DNA of 64,000 bases. It comes from DATKIY01 sp963726755 (GTDB lineage: Bacteria; Actinomycetota; Actinomycetes; JAHEKZ01). The DNA is taken from positions 806,001 through 870,000 of the forward strand of contig CAVSDB010000003.1 in assembly GCA_963726755.1 (NCBI GenBank), read 5' to 3'. Shown here in pieces: positions 37,279 to 46,058 of the stretch; the first letter of the stretch is position 1; each line of letters starts with the position of its first letter. The position numbers were made by a program, and so were the translations under genes. The notes beneath the pieces were generated by a model, which was given only the letters and a program-made list of their open reading frames with translations, was not told where the DNA came from and did not search any database.

Positions 37279-38477
37279 CACTTTCCGTTGGCAACTCGCA
37301 ACTGGCCGGGATTGAGGTTCGCTGAGTCCAGGCGGGACAGTGCGTCGTTCAGCACCGACTCTTGCTTGCTGAACGTCCATCGGACGAGGCTGCGCTCGGC
37401 TGGGCCGGGATCTGTGTAGAAGACCGAGCACGGCACGGCGACGACTCCCGCAAGCCCGGGGAGGGCCCGACAGAACGCCAATGCGTCGTCCCAACCGATC
37501 GAACGAACGTCGGTGGTAACGAAGTACGTACCTTGCGGCGCGTAGGTAGTCATACCTAGGTCACGAAGTCCGGCGACCATCAAGTCGCGTCGCGCGGACA
37601 ACGACTCACGAAGTCCCTCGACCCAGGCCATCTCATTGTCGAGCGCATGGGCAACAGCAAACTGGAACGGCCCGCCGCTCACGAAAGTCAAGAACTGCTT
37701 TGTTGTGCGAACGTCTGCGACGAGTTCGGCCGGCCCGGTTACCCAGCCAATTTTCCAGCCCGTGAACGAGAACGTCTTACCTGCACTCGACAGCGTCACG
37801 GTGCGCTCGGCCATCCCGGGCAAGGTTGCAATCGGAGTATGAGGTGCGTCGAAGGACAGGTGCTCATAGACCTCATCGGTGACCACAAGCAGATCGTGCT
37901 CGATCGCGACCCTGGCTACCGACTCAAGTTCGTCGTGCGTCAGCACCACCCCCGTCGGATTGTGCGGTGAGTTGAGAAGGATCACCCGAGTTCGTGCGGT
38001 CACTGCGGAACGGAGGAGCCCTTCGTCCAATCGAAATTCTGGGGGCGAAAGTCGAACAGGGATGCACCGACCTCGCGCCATGGCGATCGTGGCCCGATAG
38101 GAGTCATAGAAGGGTTCGAGTGCGATTACCTCGTCGCCTTCGTCGACGAATGCCAGCATCGCGGCGGCGATCCCCTCGGTAGCCCCCGCAGTGACAAGGA
38201 CTTCGGTCTCGGGGTTGCAGCTGAGCCCGTACTGGTCGCGTTGGTGGCGCGCAATGGCGCTACGAAGTTCGGGGTAACCCAGACCAGGCGGGTACTGATT
38301 GCCGCGACCTTCCGTGATGGCCTCACACGCAGCCCTGGCCACAGAGGGAGGTCCGTCAGTGTCGGGGAACCCCTGACCAAGGTTGATGGCGCCGGTCTTG
38401 ACCGCCAACGCCGACATTTCAGCGAAGATCGTCGTGCCTAAGTCGGCCAGATGCGGCACAAGGCGGGACGACGTCAC
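37275..38477 (-). CDS. Class I/II aminotransferase (DapC-like)
   Basis: A fold type I PLP aminotransferase of 400 residues. It shows INLGQGFPDTDGPP, LVTAGATEGIAAAM, LNSPHNPTGVVLT, TDEVYEHLSF and the PLP lysine in SSAGKTFSFTGWKIGW. It is closest to actinobacterial succinyl-diaminopimelate aminotransferase DapC and to kynurenine/methionine aminotransferases, so lysine biosynthesis is likely but not certain. GTG 38477 lies six bases after a -10 palindrome shared with the divergent gene. Its 3' end overlaps the ATP-grasp stop by four bases. Confidence 0.85.
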   Translation of the reverse strand: MTSSRLVPHLADLGTTIFAEMSALAVKTGAINLGQGFPDTDGPPSVARAACEAITEGRGNQYPPGLGYPELRSAIARHQRDQYGLSCNPETEVLVTAGATEGIAAAMLAFVDEGDEVIALEPFYDSYRATIAMARGRCIPVRLSPPEFRLDEGLLRSAVTARTRVILLNSPHNPTGVVLTHDELESVARVAIEHDLLVVTDEVYEHLSFDAPHTPIATLPGMAERTVTLSSAGKTFSFTGWKIGWVTGPAELVADVRTTKQFLTFVSGGPFQFAVAHALDNEMAWVEGLRESLSARRDLMVAGLRDLGMTTYAPQGTYFVTTDVRSIGWDDALAFCRALPGLAGVVAVPCSVFYTDPGPAERSLVRWTFSKQESVLNDALSRLDSANLNPGQLRVANGKC

Positions 38478-38499
38478 GACTCCACCGTACGGTGATCTC
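38478..38499. promoter_or_regulatory. Symmetric divergent leaderless promoter
   Basis: The whole intergenic region is 22 bases: six bases, the palindrome ACCGTACGGT (38484-38493), six bases. TACGGT reads as a -10 box on both strands (38488-38493 plus, 38484-38489 minus), each ending six bases from a GTG start. Both genes would therefore use overlapping -10 elements and leaderless transcripts. Confidence 0.6.
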
Positions 38500-39594
38500 G
38501 TGAAGCACGACGTTGTTGGACCCCATCCGGATGTCGGTCAGTCGCCGATCGTTGACGCGGTCCTCGAGGCCCTTGACCCGATTACCGTCGACGCCGAGCA
38601 GATCGACGTCGAGGGCGTCACTCGAGACCACATAGCTGCGCTGGCGGCGACAGGCTTCTTCGAGGCGACGTCGCCTCAGATACTTGGCAAGAACGCCTCA
38701 ATCGCCGTCGGACGAGAACTAGGCGAGTTGCTCGCCGCGACGTCTGGGGCACTGTGGTTCGTGACAACGCAGCACCGTTCACCAGCAGAGGTTGCGGCGT
38801 CGACAACCAATCCGGCGGTGCGTGATCTGTGGGCGCAGTCGTTGTCGACGGGGGAAGCCTTGGGCGCGGTGTCTTTCGCGCACCTGCGTCGTCCCGGGTT
38901 CCCAGCAGTGCGTGCGACCGCCGACGGCGATGGTTGGCGCGTTGAAGGTCGGTTGGACTGGGTGACGTCCTGGGGGATAGCTGACGTCTTGCTTCTCATG
39001 TCCGAGACGGCTGACGGGAAAGTTGTGCAAGCGATGATCCCGGCCAAGAAGACGAGGGGTTTGGTTATCGGCGAACACCTACCGCTCGCCGCGATGGCCG
39101 GGACGTCGACCGTCGGAGCCGAGCTCAACGGACTGAGGGTGACGAGCGATCAAGTCGCCGCGGTCCTGAACAAACCGCGGTGGGCCGCGCTCGATTCCCA
39201 GCGAACGGCTAACGCGTCCCCCGCGGTGTTTGGTGTGCTGCGAGCCACACTCACTTCGCTCGAACAGGTTGGTCAGTTGCGGGGCGCTCCGGAGGCTGTC
39301 TCCCTTGCGCATCGATGGTCACGTCGGACGCGCGAAATCCGTAGTCGGGCGTACGCCTTGATGGACGGTGTTCCTCCGAACCAACGGATGCAGGAGCGGG
39401 TATTGCTGCGTGCTGAGGCGCTGCACCTTGCTCAGCAAGCGGCCAGTGCCCTCGTCGCGGTGAGTGGTGGCAAGGCCATGCTGCTTACGTCTCCTCCGCA
39501 GCGTTGGGCGCGTGAGGCCCTCTTCTATCTGGTCCAGGCGCAGACGTTGCCCTTGCGGCAAAACCTGTTGGCGCTCTACAACCGTCCTGACTGA
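38500..39594 (+). CDS. Acyl-CoA dehydrogenase family protein
   Basis: The product (364 residues from GTG 38500) has the acyl-CoA dehydrogenase layout. There is an N-terminal helical domain, a central beta domain with WRVEGRLDWVTSWGIADV and AMIPAKKTRGLVIGEHLPL, and a C-terminal helical domain with a QQAASALVAVSGGKAMLL segment near the flavin site. The usual catalytic Glu region is not obvious, so it may be a divergent or non-canonical member. The GTG matches the divergent -10 box; a longer reading from 38383 is rejected because it crosses dapC. It converges with the P1 peptidase gene, overlapping by 19 bases. Confidence 0.78.
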   Translation: MKHDVVGPHPDVGQSPIVDAVLEALDPITVDAEQIDVEGVTRDHIAALAATGFFEATSPQILGKNASIAVGRELGELLAATSGALWFVTTQHRSPAEVAASTTNPAVRDLWAQSLSTGEALGAVSFAHLRRPGFPAVRATADGDGWRVEGRLDWVTSWGIADVLLLMSETADGKVVQAMIPAKKTRGLVIGEHLPLAAMAGTSTVGAELNGLRVTSDQVAAVLNKPRWAALDSQRTANASPAVFGVLRATLTSLEQVGQLRGAPEAVSLAHRWSRRTREIRSRAYALMDGVPPNQRMQERVLLRAEALHLAQQAASALVAVSGGKAMLLTSPPQRWAREALFYLVQAQTLPLRQNLLALYNRPD

Positions 39595-40694
39595 CGCAGT
39601 AGTTGCAAGGTTGGTTCGATCGGTAGGGCAGGCGAAGTGAAGCCGTTTCGTCCGACCATCGTCTCGGCTGCCACGAGCACGTTGACGACGGCTTCCTCCA
39701 CACATTGAACGACAGCTGCGTACAACAGGTCGATATGCGCCCAAGGGAGAAACCGGAGATGCTCAAGGGTGCCTTCGGTAGGTCTGGCGGCGTAACCGGT
39801 TGACATCGCTCCGGCATTGGCAGTCGAAAACGCAAGGAAGATGTCACCGCTGAAGTGTGATCCGGTGGTTCCGGTTCGCGCCAAGCCCAGAGGAACGCGA
39901 CGCGCTAGAGCCTTGCACTGCCCGGGCAACAGTGGGGCGTCCGTGGCGATGACGACGATGACAGATCCAGCCCCTGGAGGTTTCGGTGACAGCTCTGCAA
40001 AGGGATTCTCGATGTCGAGAGCGCGCCCGATCGGAACGCCTGCGATCGTCAGTTCGTCGCGTCCCCCAAAGTTCGCCTGCACGAACGCACCGACGGCGAA
40101 CTCCTGATCTCCGTACGCGACGACTCGTGACGAGGTACCCGATCCGCCTTTGAACTCGTAGCAGTTCATGCCAGTGCCGCCACCGGCGTTGCCTTCGAGC
40201 AGAGGCCCGGTCTTCGCTACGTCCAAAGCCGCTTGCACGTGTGCCGGCGTCACGTGCGCTCCGTTGATGTCATTGAGATCACCATCGAACGTCTCTGCCA
40301 CGACCGGCAAGAGCCAGTCCTCAGCTACGGCTGGGTAGTTGGCGATCACCCAGTCGACGATTCCGCTGTGGACGACACCGACTGAGTGAGAGTTGGTCAG
40401 ACCAATCGGCAAGTGCACGGTGCCCGCCTCTTCGATCCAGTGGCTGCCCGTCAACTCGCCGTTGCCGTTCATGGAGAAGAGGCCAGCCGTCACCGGATCT
40501 CCAAGACCCTCGCGTCCTCTGGGCAAGACAGCGGTCACACCGGTACGTGCCGCCGTAGCACCTTCACCATGGACAACGGTCGCGTACCCGACTTCGACCC
40601 CGTCGACGTCGGTGATCGCGTTGTTGGCACCGGGGGTGCCATCGAAAGGGACGCCTAGCGCGCGAGCCCTCAGTGAGGTGCCGTCGTTACTCAT
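39576..40694 (-). CDS. P1 family peptidase (DmpA-like L-aminopeptidase/D-esterase)
   Basis: Ntn-type peptidase that self-cleaves into alpha and beta chains. Landmarks are the N-terminal GANNAITDVDGVEVGYATV, GLTNSHSVGVVHSG, GNAGGGTGMNCYEFKGGSGTSSR and SVIVVIATDAPLLPGQ. The autoprocessing nucleophile should lie in the GTTGSHFSGDIFLAFST stretch, at the GSH-S region. I use ATG 40694 (372 residues), which lies six bases after a CACGAT -10-like box; the longer reading from 40748 would overlap the divergent SDR gene. Function is hydrolysis of N-terminal or amide/ester bonds of small peptides. Confidence 0.85.
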   Translation of the reverse strand: MSNDGTSLRARALGVPFDGTPGANNAITDVDGVEVGYATVVHGEGATAARTGVTAVLPRGREGLGDPVTAGLFSMNGNGELTGSHWIEEAGTVHLPIGLTNSHSVGVVHSGIVDWVIANYPAVAEDWLLPVVAETFDGDLNDINGAHVTPAHVQAALDVAKTGPLLEGNAGGGTGMNCYEFKGGSGTSSRVVAYGDQEFAVGAFVQANFGGRDELTIAGVPIGRALDIENPFAELSPKPPGAGSVIVVIATDAPLLPGQCKALARRVPLGLARTGTTGSHFSGDIFLAFSTANAGAMSTGYAARPTEGTLEHLRFLPWAHIDLLYAAVVQCVEEAVVNVLVAAETMVGRNGFTSPALPIEPTLQLLRQSGRL

Positions 40695-40719
40695 GCACCG
40701 ATCGTGCCAGGGTGACGTC
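40695..40719. promoter_or_regulatory. Compact divergent leaderless promoter pair
   Basis: The 25-base intergenic region holds CACGAT on the minus strand (plus 40701-40706) and CAGGGT on the plus strand (40708-40713). Each ends six bases from an ATG (40694 minus, 40720 plus). The two boxes are back to back with a single base between them. Confidence 0.5.
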
Positions 40720-41481
40720 ATGAGTGTCGCGTTGGTCACCGGTCCCACGGCGGGGATCGGTCAAGCATTTGCTCGGCGACTTGCCAGCGATGGGCATGAC
40801 CTGGTCCTGGTGGCGCGTGACGTCGAGCGGCTGTCAGCTCTTGCACGGGCGTGTGAGTCAATGGGTGTTCGGACCGAAGTGATCGTCGCCGACCTTTCTA
40901 ATCGCACCGAACTGGCTGTTGTCGAGTCGAGGCTGTCGGATGACGAACGTCCTGTTGACGTCCTCGTCAACAACGCGGGGTTTGGTCTCAACCAACCCAT
41001 CGTTGGCGGCGATGTCGACACCGAGCAAGTCGCCATCGATGTCATGGTCACCGCAGTTATGCGCCTGAGTCATGCAGCGGCTGCCGGGATGCAACGTCGA
41101 CGGAGCGGACTCATCGTCAATGTCTCGAGCATCGCGGCGTTCATGCCGTTCGGCTCCTACAGCGCAGCGAAGAGTTGGGTGGTGGCATTCACTCAGGGAC
41201 TCCATGCCGAGTTGGCGGGAACGGGAGCGAGCGCGATCGCTGCTTGCCCTGGTCTGGTCCGCACAGAGTTCCACGAACGTGCAGGCATGGACATGTCGCG
41301 AACGCGCGACTGGATGTGGCTCTCGGCCGAGCAGGTCGTCGATCAGACCCTCTCGGACGCGACGGCGGGCAAGGCCGTATCCATCACCGGACGTCGCTAT
41401 CGAACCGTCGCGATGGTTTCTCGAGTGGCTCCGCCGCATACTGTGTGGCGGATACGAAACGCGATCAGGGGGAAGCGATGA
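40720..41481 (+). CDS. Short-chain dehydrogenase/reductase (SDR)
   Basis: Classical SDR of 253 residues. The NAD(P)-binding TGPTAGIGQAFARRLA, VLVNNAGFG, IVNVSSIAAF and active-site YSAAKSW (Tyr-x3-Lys) are all present, and the LVRTEFHERAG segment follows as in many SDRs. Arg residues after the first strand (VARDVERL) suggest NADP preference. ATG 40720 is preceded by a leaderless -10 box; the long upstream extension of this frame lies inside the opposing peptidase gene. Substrate unknown. The 3' end overlaps the alpha/beta hydrolase gene by 17 bases. Confidence 0.9.
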   Translation: MSVALVTGPTAGIGQAFARRLASDGHDLVLVARDVERLSALARACESMGVRTEVIVADLSNRTELAVVESRLSDDERPVDVLVNNAGFGLNQPIVGGDVDTEQVAIDVMVTAVMRLSHAAAAGMQRRRSGLIVNVSSIAAFMPFGSYSAAKSWVVAFTQGLHAELAGTGASAIAACPGLVRTEFHERAGMDMSRTRDWMWLSAEQVVDQTLSDATAGKAVSITGRRYRTVAMVSRVAPPHTVWRIRNAIRGKR

Positions 41482-42208
41482 GCTCGCGCAGGGTGTCAGC
41501 GACAACCCTGGGATGAGATAGAGCCGCGAAATGATGCAGCGACTGTTCGCTCACATCCCACCCCCGTTGCCGGGCGGTTGCTGCGGGCATTGCGTACGCC
41601 GGCGACAGACGCAGGTAGGAGCACCGAGCATCCGGCCAGTCTTCGGCTAGGGGAAGCGGCTCGGTGTAGTAGTCCCGGTCTCGCGGGCGCAAACCCGCTA
41701 ACAAGACGGCTCTTTGCTGCAGCGAAGGCAGAGTGGCGGCCAGCTCGCTCTCGCGCCAATCGGGAACGCGCTCGCCCTCGTTTAGTTGTGCTTCTAGTTC
41801 GGTGGCGGCGGTCGGATCGCGTAGCCGCAAGAGGTCGAGTCGGCTCGATGTGCGCTCACCTCGCGGCAGGTCGGAGTCAACGAATACGTAGCCACCGACT
41901 GGCGCGCCCACCGCTGCCCGAGCGAATCCGATCTGTGCCAGCAATGGACCTGCATCGCCGTGACCGACCAAAACCACATGCTGATTTGCACAAGTCTCGG
42001 CGAGTTGGAGCGCAACCCGTGCCACGAAGTGCGCGGAATATGACGGCGAATCATCATCGAGCACCTCGGGAACGACGACCATCAGCCCAGCGTCACGCAG
42101 GAGATCAGGGACGTCCCCCCATGCCGCAGCCGACGTCAGGGATGAGTGGATGAGAACCACGGGGGAAGCAGTCACCGGACTTCTCGTGTCCGCCCAACTA
42201 GCCGACAT
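41465..42208 (-). CDS. Alpha/beta hydrolase with Asp in the nucleophile elbow
   Basis: A 247-residue alpha/beta-hydrolase-like protein. It begins VVLIHSSLTSAAAWGD (oxyanion-hole HxS form) and has VVLVGHGDAGPLLAQIG, where the G-x-Nuc-x-G elbow carries Asp in place of Ser. A C-terminal SLHHFAALSHPRVVAD supplies the expected His. Asp nucleophiles occur in haloalkane dehalogenases and epoxide hydrolases, but the second Gly region here differs, so it could also be inactive. It overlaps the ABC permease 3' end by 11 bases on the same strand, forming the third gene of that operon. Confidence 0.7.
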   Translation of the reverse strand: MSASWADTRSPVTASPVVLIHSSLTSAAAWGDVPDLLRDAGLMVVVPEVLDDDSPSYSAHFVARVALQLAETCANQHVVLVGHGDAGPLLAQIGFARAAVGAPVGGYVFVDSDLPRGERTSSRLDLLRLRDPTAATELEAQLNEGERVPDWRESELAATLPSLQQRAVLLAGLRPRDRDYYTEPLPLAEDWPDARCSYLRLSPAYAMPAATARQRGWDVSEQSLHHFAALSHPRVVADTLRELIASP

Positions 42209-43215
42209 CTCGGCGAGTGAACGACCAGCTCGCTGGGATCACGAGCAGTGCCGCGTAGCAGAGCATGGTGAACAGTGCCCGCGCATTGCTGAGGTGAACC
42301 GTCGTGGTTACGGCGTATGGGCCGCTGCCTGTTTTCGCGCCAGGAACGTCAACTCCGCCGGGCAAGAGAAAGGCAATGGAGTTCGTGCTCAGCATGTAAG
42401 GCTCCGGCCCATACTTGGCTAGGGCCAGTCGTAGGGCTGTCTCTGCTACCGCGAAGTAGACAAACGCCGCTCCCAGGGCAGCGCCGGTGTTGCGAACCAA
42501 GATGGCGACCGCAAAGCCGAAAGTGGCCGCTAGCGCGGTGAACACCAGCCCATGAAGCGCCATCTGGCTGAGAACTTCGCCCAGACTGCTTCCTAGGATG
42601 GGGTCTAAGTGCCCACCCCAGGTTCCACGTAGGGACGCGGTGATGGCGCCGAGTCCAAGGGCAAGGAGTACCGCAACGACGGTGAGTGCGATCACGGCGG
42701 TGAGCAATGCCAACCACTTAATGGTTAGCAGGCGCATGCGTCTTGGTTCCCAAAGGAGTTGAAGCGTCATCGATCGCGAGGACCACTCCGCCCCACCGGT
42801 ACTTGCTCCCACGATGAACGCGACTCCAGCCACTGCGAACACCGTTGCAATGATGACAGCGGGCAAGTTGTCGTTGGCTTTGTAGCGTCGATCGGTGCCG
42901 TAGTCGAAGTCTGCGAGAGGACGCGTCGAGGGGTCCGGCACCGCAGAATCGCGCGACCTTGTCGGGCGGGGACGTCGACACGCACTGGTCGAAGTACTCC
43001 TGCTCTTGGGCTCGATTCTTCTCGAGTTCTTCAATAGTCGAGCCCGCCGTGTCGCGTGACACGAAGAACACAATCGTGCTGATGACCAAGATGCCGCCGA
43101 GGAGAAGAAGGGACAGCACTCGAAACAGCCGACGGTGCGTGGTGCGCGAAAGTTCGGATCGGTACAGGGGAAGGAGTCGAAGCGTTGGACGTGCCTGCAA
43201 GGTGTTCGTGGTCAC
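42198..43215 (-). CDS. ABC transporter permease subunit, one frameshift
   Basis: The GTG start (43215) overlaps the stop of the ATPase gene. The N-terminus has a first transmembrane segment VLSLLLLGGILVISTIVFFV, followed by an extracytoplasmic loop with EKNRAQEQEYFDQC. The frame breaks near 42935, within a CCCC run. The next frame carries PSTRPLADFDYGTDRRYKAN and then five hydrophobic segments including LPAVIIATVFAVAGVAFIVG. One extra base restores an ABC-2-type permease of about 339 residues. With its ATPase it would form an exporter; substrate unknown. Confidence 0.75.
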
Positions 43216-44134
43216 GACGGCTCACCTTCGTCCGCGGTGAGTTCGAGGAACGCCTGTTCCAGGTCCACTTGAACCGGCATCAGCCACGAGACGTATCGAC
43301 CCTGCTCGGCAAGTGCGCGAACGACCGTACTGCCGTCCTCGACACCGTCGACTAAGCAACCCCGAGGCATCGGCGCGCACCGTAAATCCCGCAGCTCTGA
43401 GAACGTCAGCCGCCGCTGCAGCAGTCAGCAATGCCGACGCTGACCGCGCCGGTGGAACGCGCGGCCAAGACGTCGGTTACTCGCCCACTTGTGACGAGTT
43501 TGCCGTGATTGACGATCGTCACGTGATCGCAGATCTGTTGGACTTCGCCGAGTAAGTGCGACGACACCAGAACGGTCACGCCACTTTCACCGAGTCGACG
43601 GAGTAGTTCGCGGATCTCTCGCATTCCCGCTGGGTCGAGCCCATTGCTCGGCTCGTCAAGGATGAGGAGACGAGGTTCCTTGAGCAGCGCGGCGGCGATT
43701 CCTAAGCGCTGCCGCATACCGAGTGAGTAGCCCTTGACGCGTTCACCCGCGGCTTCGGTCAAGTCGACGAGGTCGAGAACCTCGTCGACCTTGGACTTCG
43801 GAATCTGCGTTGTTGTCGCGAGAAGATTGAGATTGAGTCGTCCGGTGTACGGCGGGAAGAACGCCGGGCTCTCAAGCAGTGCCCCCACATCGTTGATGAC
43901 CGATGGAAGCCGTTTAGGAACTTGCTCCCCGAGGACGCTCATGTTCCCGCTGTCGGCACGTGCGAGACCGAGCAGGCAGCGCAGCATTGTTGTCTTTCCC
44001 GAGCCGTTTGGCCCGAGGAAGCCGTGAACACCACCTTCTTCGACCACCAGATTGAATCCGTCGAGGGCGGCCTTGGGCGGCTTACCGCGGCGGCGATACG
44101 TCTTGCGGACGTCGATGGCCTCGATGACGCTCAT
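43212..44134 (-). CDS. ABC transporter ATP-binding protein, two frameshifts
   Basis: The first 230 residues are an intact ABC-2-type ATPase: Walker A GPNGSGKTT, signature YSLGMRQRLGIA, Walker B LLILDEPSNGLDP and the H-loop VLVSSHLLGE. The frame then breaks near 43415 (adjacent frame gives AAADVLRAAGFTVRADA) and again near 43365 (third frame gives CLVDGVEDGSTVVRALAE and EQAFLELTADEGEPS). Both breaks correspond to one extra base. The repaired product has about 306 residues with the usual C-terminal accessory domain. Its TGA overlaps the permease GTG. AGGGA precedes the ATG at 44134. Confidence 0.8.
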
Positions 44135-44196
44135 GAAGTCCCTTCGGTGGTCGTTGCAGGGACACTAGCGGTCGACACGTGAAGTGACCTCCCCTC

Positions 44197-44208
44197 TACG
44201 CTAGACAC
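44197..44208 (+). promoter_or_regulatory. -10 box of a leaderless promoter for pyrE
   Basis: TACGCT at 44197-44202 is followed by exactly six bases (AGACAC) and the GTG of pyrE. No Shine-Dalgarno sequence precedes the start. Confidence 0.6.
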
Positions 44209-44745
44209 GTGACGTATTCAGATGAGCTCTTGCAACAGATCCGGGCCAAGGCCGTCGTGCACGGCAAGGTCACGCTCTCGTCCGGTAAGGAGGCCGACTA
44301 CTACGTCGACCTTCGCCGGATCACACTCGACGCTGTCGCCGCGCCACTCGTCGGGTCAGTGTTGCTCGATGTCACGGCCGACTTGAAGTACGACGCAGTT
44401 GGCGGGTTGACTCTAGGTGCAGACCCCGTGGCGACGGCGATGCTGCACGCGGCATCTGTTCGGGGACGCAAGTTGGACGCGTTCGTAGTCCGAAAGAGTG
44501 AAAAACAGCACGGTCTGCAACGTCGCGTTGAAGGTCCCGACGTAAAAGGCAGGAACGTGCTGGCAGTCGAGGACACGTCCACTACGGGCGGCTCGGTAAT
44601 GACCGCCGTCGAGGCGCTGCGTGAAGCAGGAGCACACGTCGTGGGCGTCGCGGTGATCGTTGACCGTGGGGCACGGGAGAAGGTCGAGCAAGCCGGGCTG
44701 CTCTACCGCGCCGCGTACGAGTTGTCGGACCTCGGGCTGGCCTAG
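44209..44745 (+). CDS. pyrE: Orotate phosphoribosyltransferase
   Basis: Converts orotate and PRPP to OMP in pyrimidine synthesis. At 178 residues it fits the short PyrE class. The N-terminal VTLSSGKEADYYVDLRR binds orotate. The PRPP loop is VLAVEDTSTTGGSVMTAV. GGLTLGADPVATAM and VVRKSEKQHG are also conserved. The GTG start is leaderless by promoter spacing. It stands alone between the divergent ABC operon and lemA. Confidence 0.93.
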   Translation: MTYSDELLQQIRAKAVVHGKVTLSSGKEADYYVDLRRITLDAVAAPLVGSVLLDVTADLKYDAVGGLTLGADPVATAMLHAASVRGRKLDAFVVRKSEKQHGLQRRVEGPDVKGRNVLAVEDTSTTGGSVMTAVEALREAGAHVVGVAVIVDRGAREKVEQAGLLYRAAYELSDLGLA

Positions 44746-44813
44746 CTCGCCCGATTGAGCGGTCGTTCCGGCTACGATCGTGGGACTAGTTCGTCGATTC
44801 TGAGGAGTGCGCT

Positions 44814-45374
44814 GTGACCTGGGTTCTGATCGCTATCGGCGTCCTAATCGTCATCGTCGGACTATGGGCCGTCGTCACGTACAACGGGTTCGTCAAGCTG
44901 CGCAACGTCGTCGAGGAATCCTGGCGACAGATCGACGTCGAGCTGCACCGTCGGCACGACCTGATCCCGAACCTGGTCGAGACCGTCAAGGGTTACGCCG
45001 GTCACGAGCGCGGGACGCTCGAGGCGGTAACGGCAGCGCGCACCGCCGCTGCGGCCCCAGGGGCAACGCCGGCGGAGCAGGCGGCGCAGGAGAACGTGCT
45101 GGCCGGTGCGTTGCGTCAACTCTTCGCAGTCGCCGAGGCGTACCCCGACCTCAAGGCGAATCAGAACTTCCTCGACCTGCAGGGTCAGTTGGCTGAGACC
45201 GAAGACCGCATCGCAGCAGGACGTCGCTTCTACAACGCCAACGTCCGCGCGCTGAACACCAAGGTGCAGAGCGTGCCGTCTAACATCGTGGCGGGCATGT
45301 TCCACATCGAAGAAGCCGAGTACTTCGAAGCAGAGGACCCGACAGTCCGTGCAGCGCCGGAGGTGCGCTTCTAA
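44814..45374 (+). CDS. lemA: LemA family protein
   Basis: The 186-residue protein has one N-terminal transmembrane helix (VLIAIGVLIVIVGLWAVVTY), then the LemA helical domain with NVVEESWRQIDVELHRRHDLIPNLVETVKGYA, seen here as NVVEESWRQIDVELHRR and DLIPNLVETVKGY, and DRIAAGRRFYNANVRALN. TGAGGAG lies six bases before the GTG; a TACGAT box at 44773-44778 suggests a short leader. LemA proteins are widespread membrane-associated proteins of unsettled function. The next gene is convergent and overlaps by four bases. Confidence 0.9.
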   Translation: MTWVLIAIGVLIVIVGLWAVVTYNGFVKLRNVVEESWRQIDVELHRRHDLIPNLVETVKGYAGHERGTLEAVTAARTAAAAPGATPAEQAAQENVLAGALRQLFAVAEAYPDLKANQNFLDLQGQLAETEDRIAAGRRFYNANVRALNTKVQSVPSNIVAGMFHIEEAEYFEAEDPTVRAAPEVRF

Positions 45375-46006
45375 CCCTCGGACGGCTCGTCGCGATGACG
45401 TCGTAGTTCGACGAAGATCGGTATGACCGAGATTGCAACCATCGCGATGATGATGAGTTCGATGTGCTTTTGGATGAACGCCACGTTCCCCAGGTAGTAG
45501 CCAAGGAGCGTGACGCTGAATCCCCAAAGGATGCCACCGATCGTGCTGTAGATGACGTACGTCCGCCAGCGCATCTGAGCCGCGCCGGCCATGACCGTGA
45601 TGAAGGTGCGAACGATCGGTACGAAACGCGCGAGAACGAGTGCGCGCGCTCCGTATCGTTCGAAGAATGCGGCCGTGCGATCGACGTACTCCCTGCGGAA
45701 GAGGCGTGAGTCCGGACGGTTGAAGACGCGAGGTCCGGCTTTGCGGCCAATCCAGTAGCCGACAAAGTTCCCCGATACGGCGGCGATCGTGACGAGGATG
45801 CACATCACGATGATGTTGGTATCGATGAACCCGGTAGCGACGAGCAAGCCAGCGGTGAACAGCAGCGAGTCGCCGGGGAGGAAGAAACCGATCAGCAGAC
45901 CGCACTCCGCAAAGACAATGAGCAGGATGCCCAAGACAGCCCACGGACCCAGGGATTCGAGAAGGCTCTGGGAGTCGAGCCAGCCGGGTAGGAGCATCGG
46001 TTGCAC
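45371..46006 (-). CDS. DedA family membrane protein
   Basis: The 211-residue product has the DedA/SNARE-associated domain: GLLIGFFLPGDSLLFTAG, SGNFVGYWIGRKAGPRVF and RFVPIVRTFITVMAGA, with amphipathic re-entrant helices and five or so hydrophobic segments. DedA proteins support membrane lipid (undecaprenyl phosphate or phospholipid) translocation. I use GTG 46006, which is six bases after a TACGCT box (plus strand AGCGTA at 46013-46018), in preference to ATG 45997 or the much longer frame from 46156. Confidence 0.88.
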   Translation of the reverse strand: MQPMLLPGWLDSQSLLESLGPWAVLGILLIVFAECGLLIGFFLPGDSLLFTAGLLVATGFIDTNIIVMCILVTIAAVSGNFVGYWIGRKAGPRVFNRPDSRLFRREYVDRTAAFFERYGARALVLARFVPIVRTFITVMAGAAQMRWRTYVIYSTIGGILWGFSVTLLGYYLGNVAFIQKHIELIIIAMVAISVIPIFVELRRHRDEPSEG

Positions 46007-46058
46007 GCAGTGAGCGTAGGGGGAGGACGAGAAGTGCCAGCACCTAGGCTGTCGCGTC

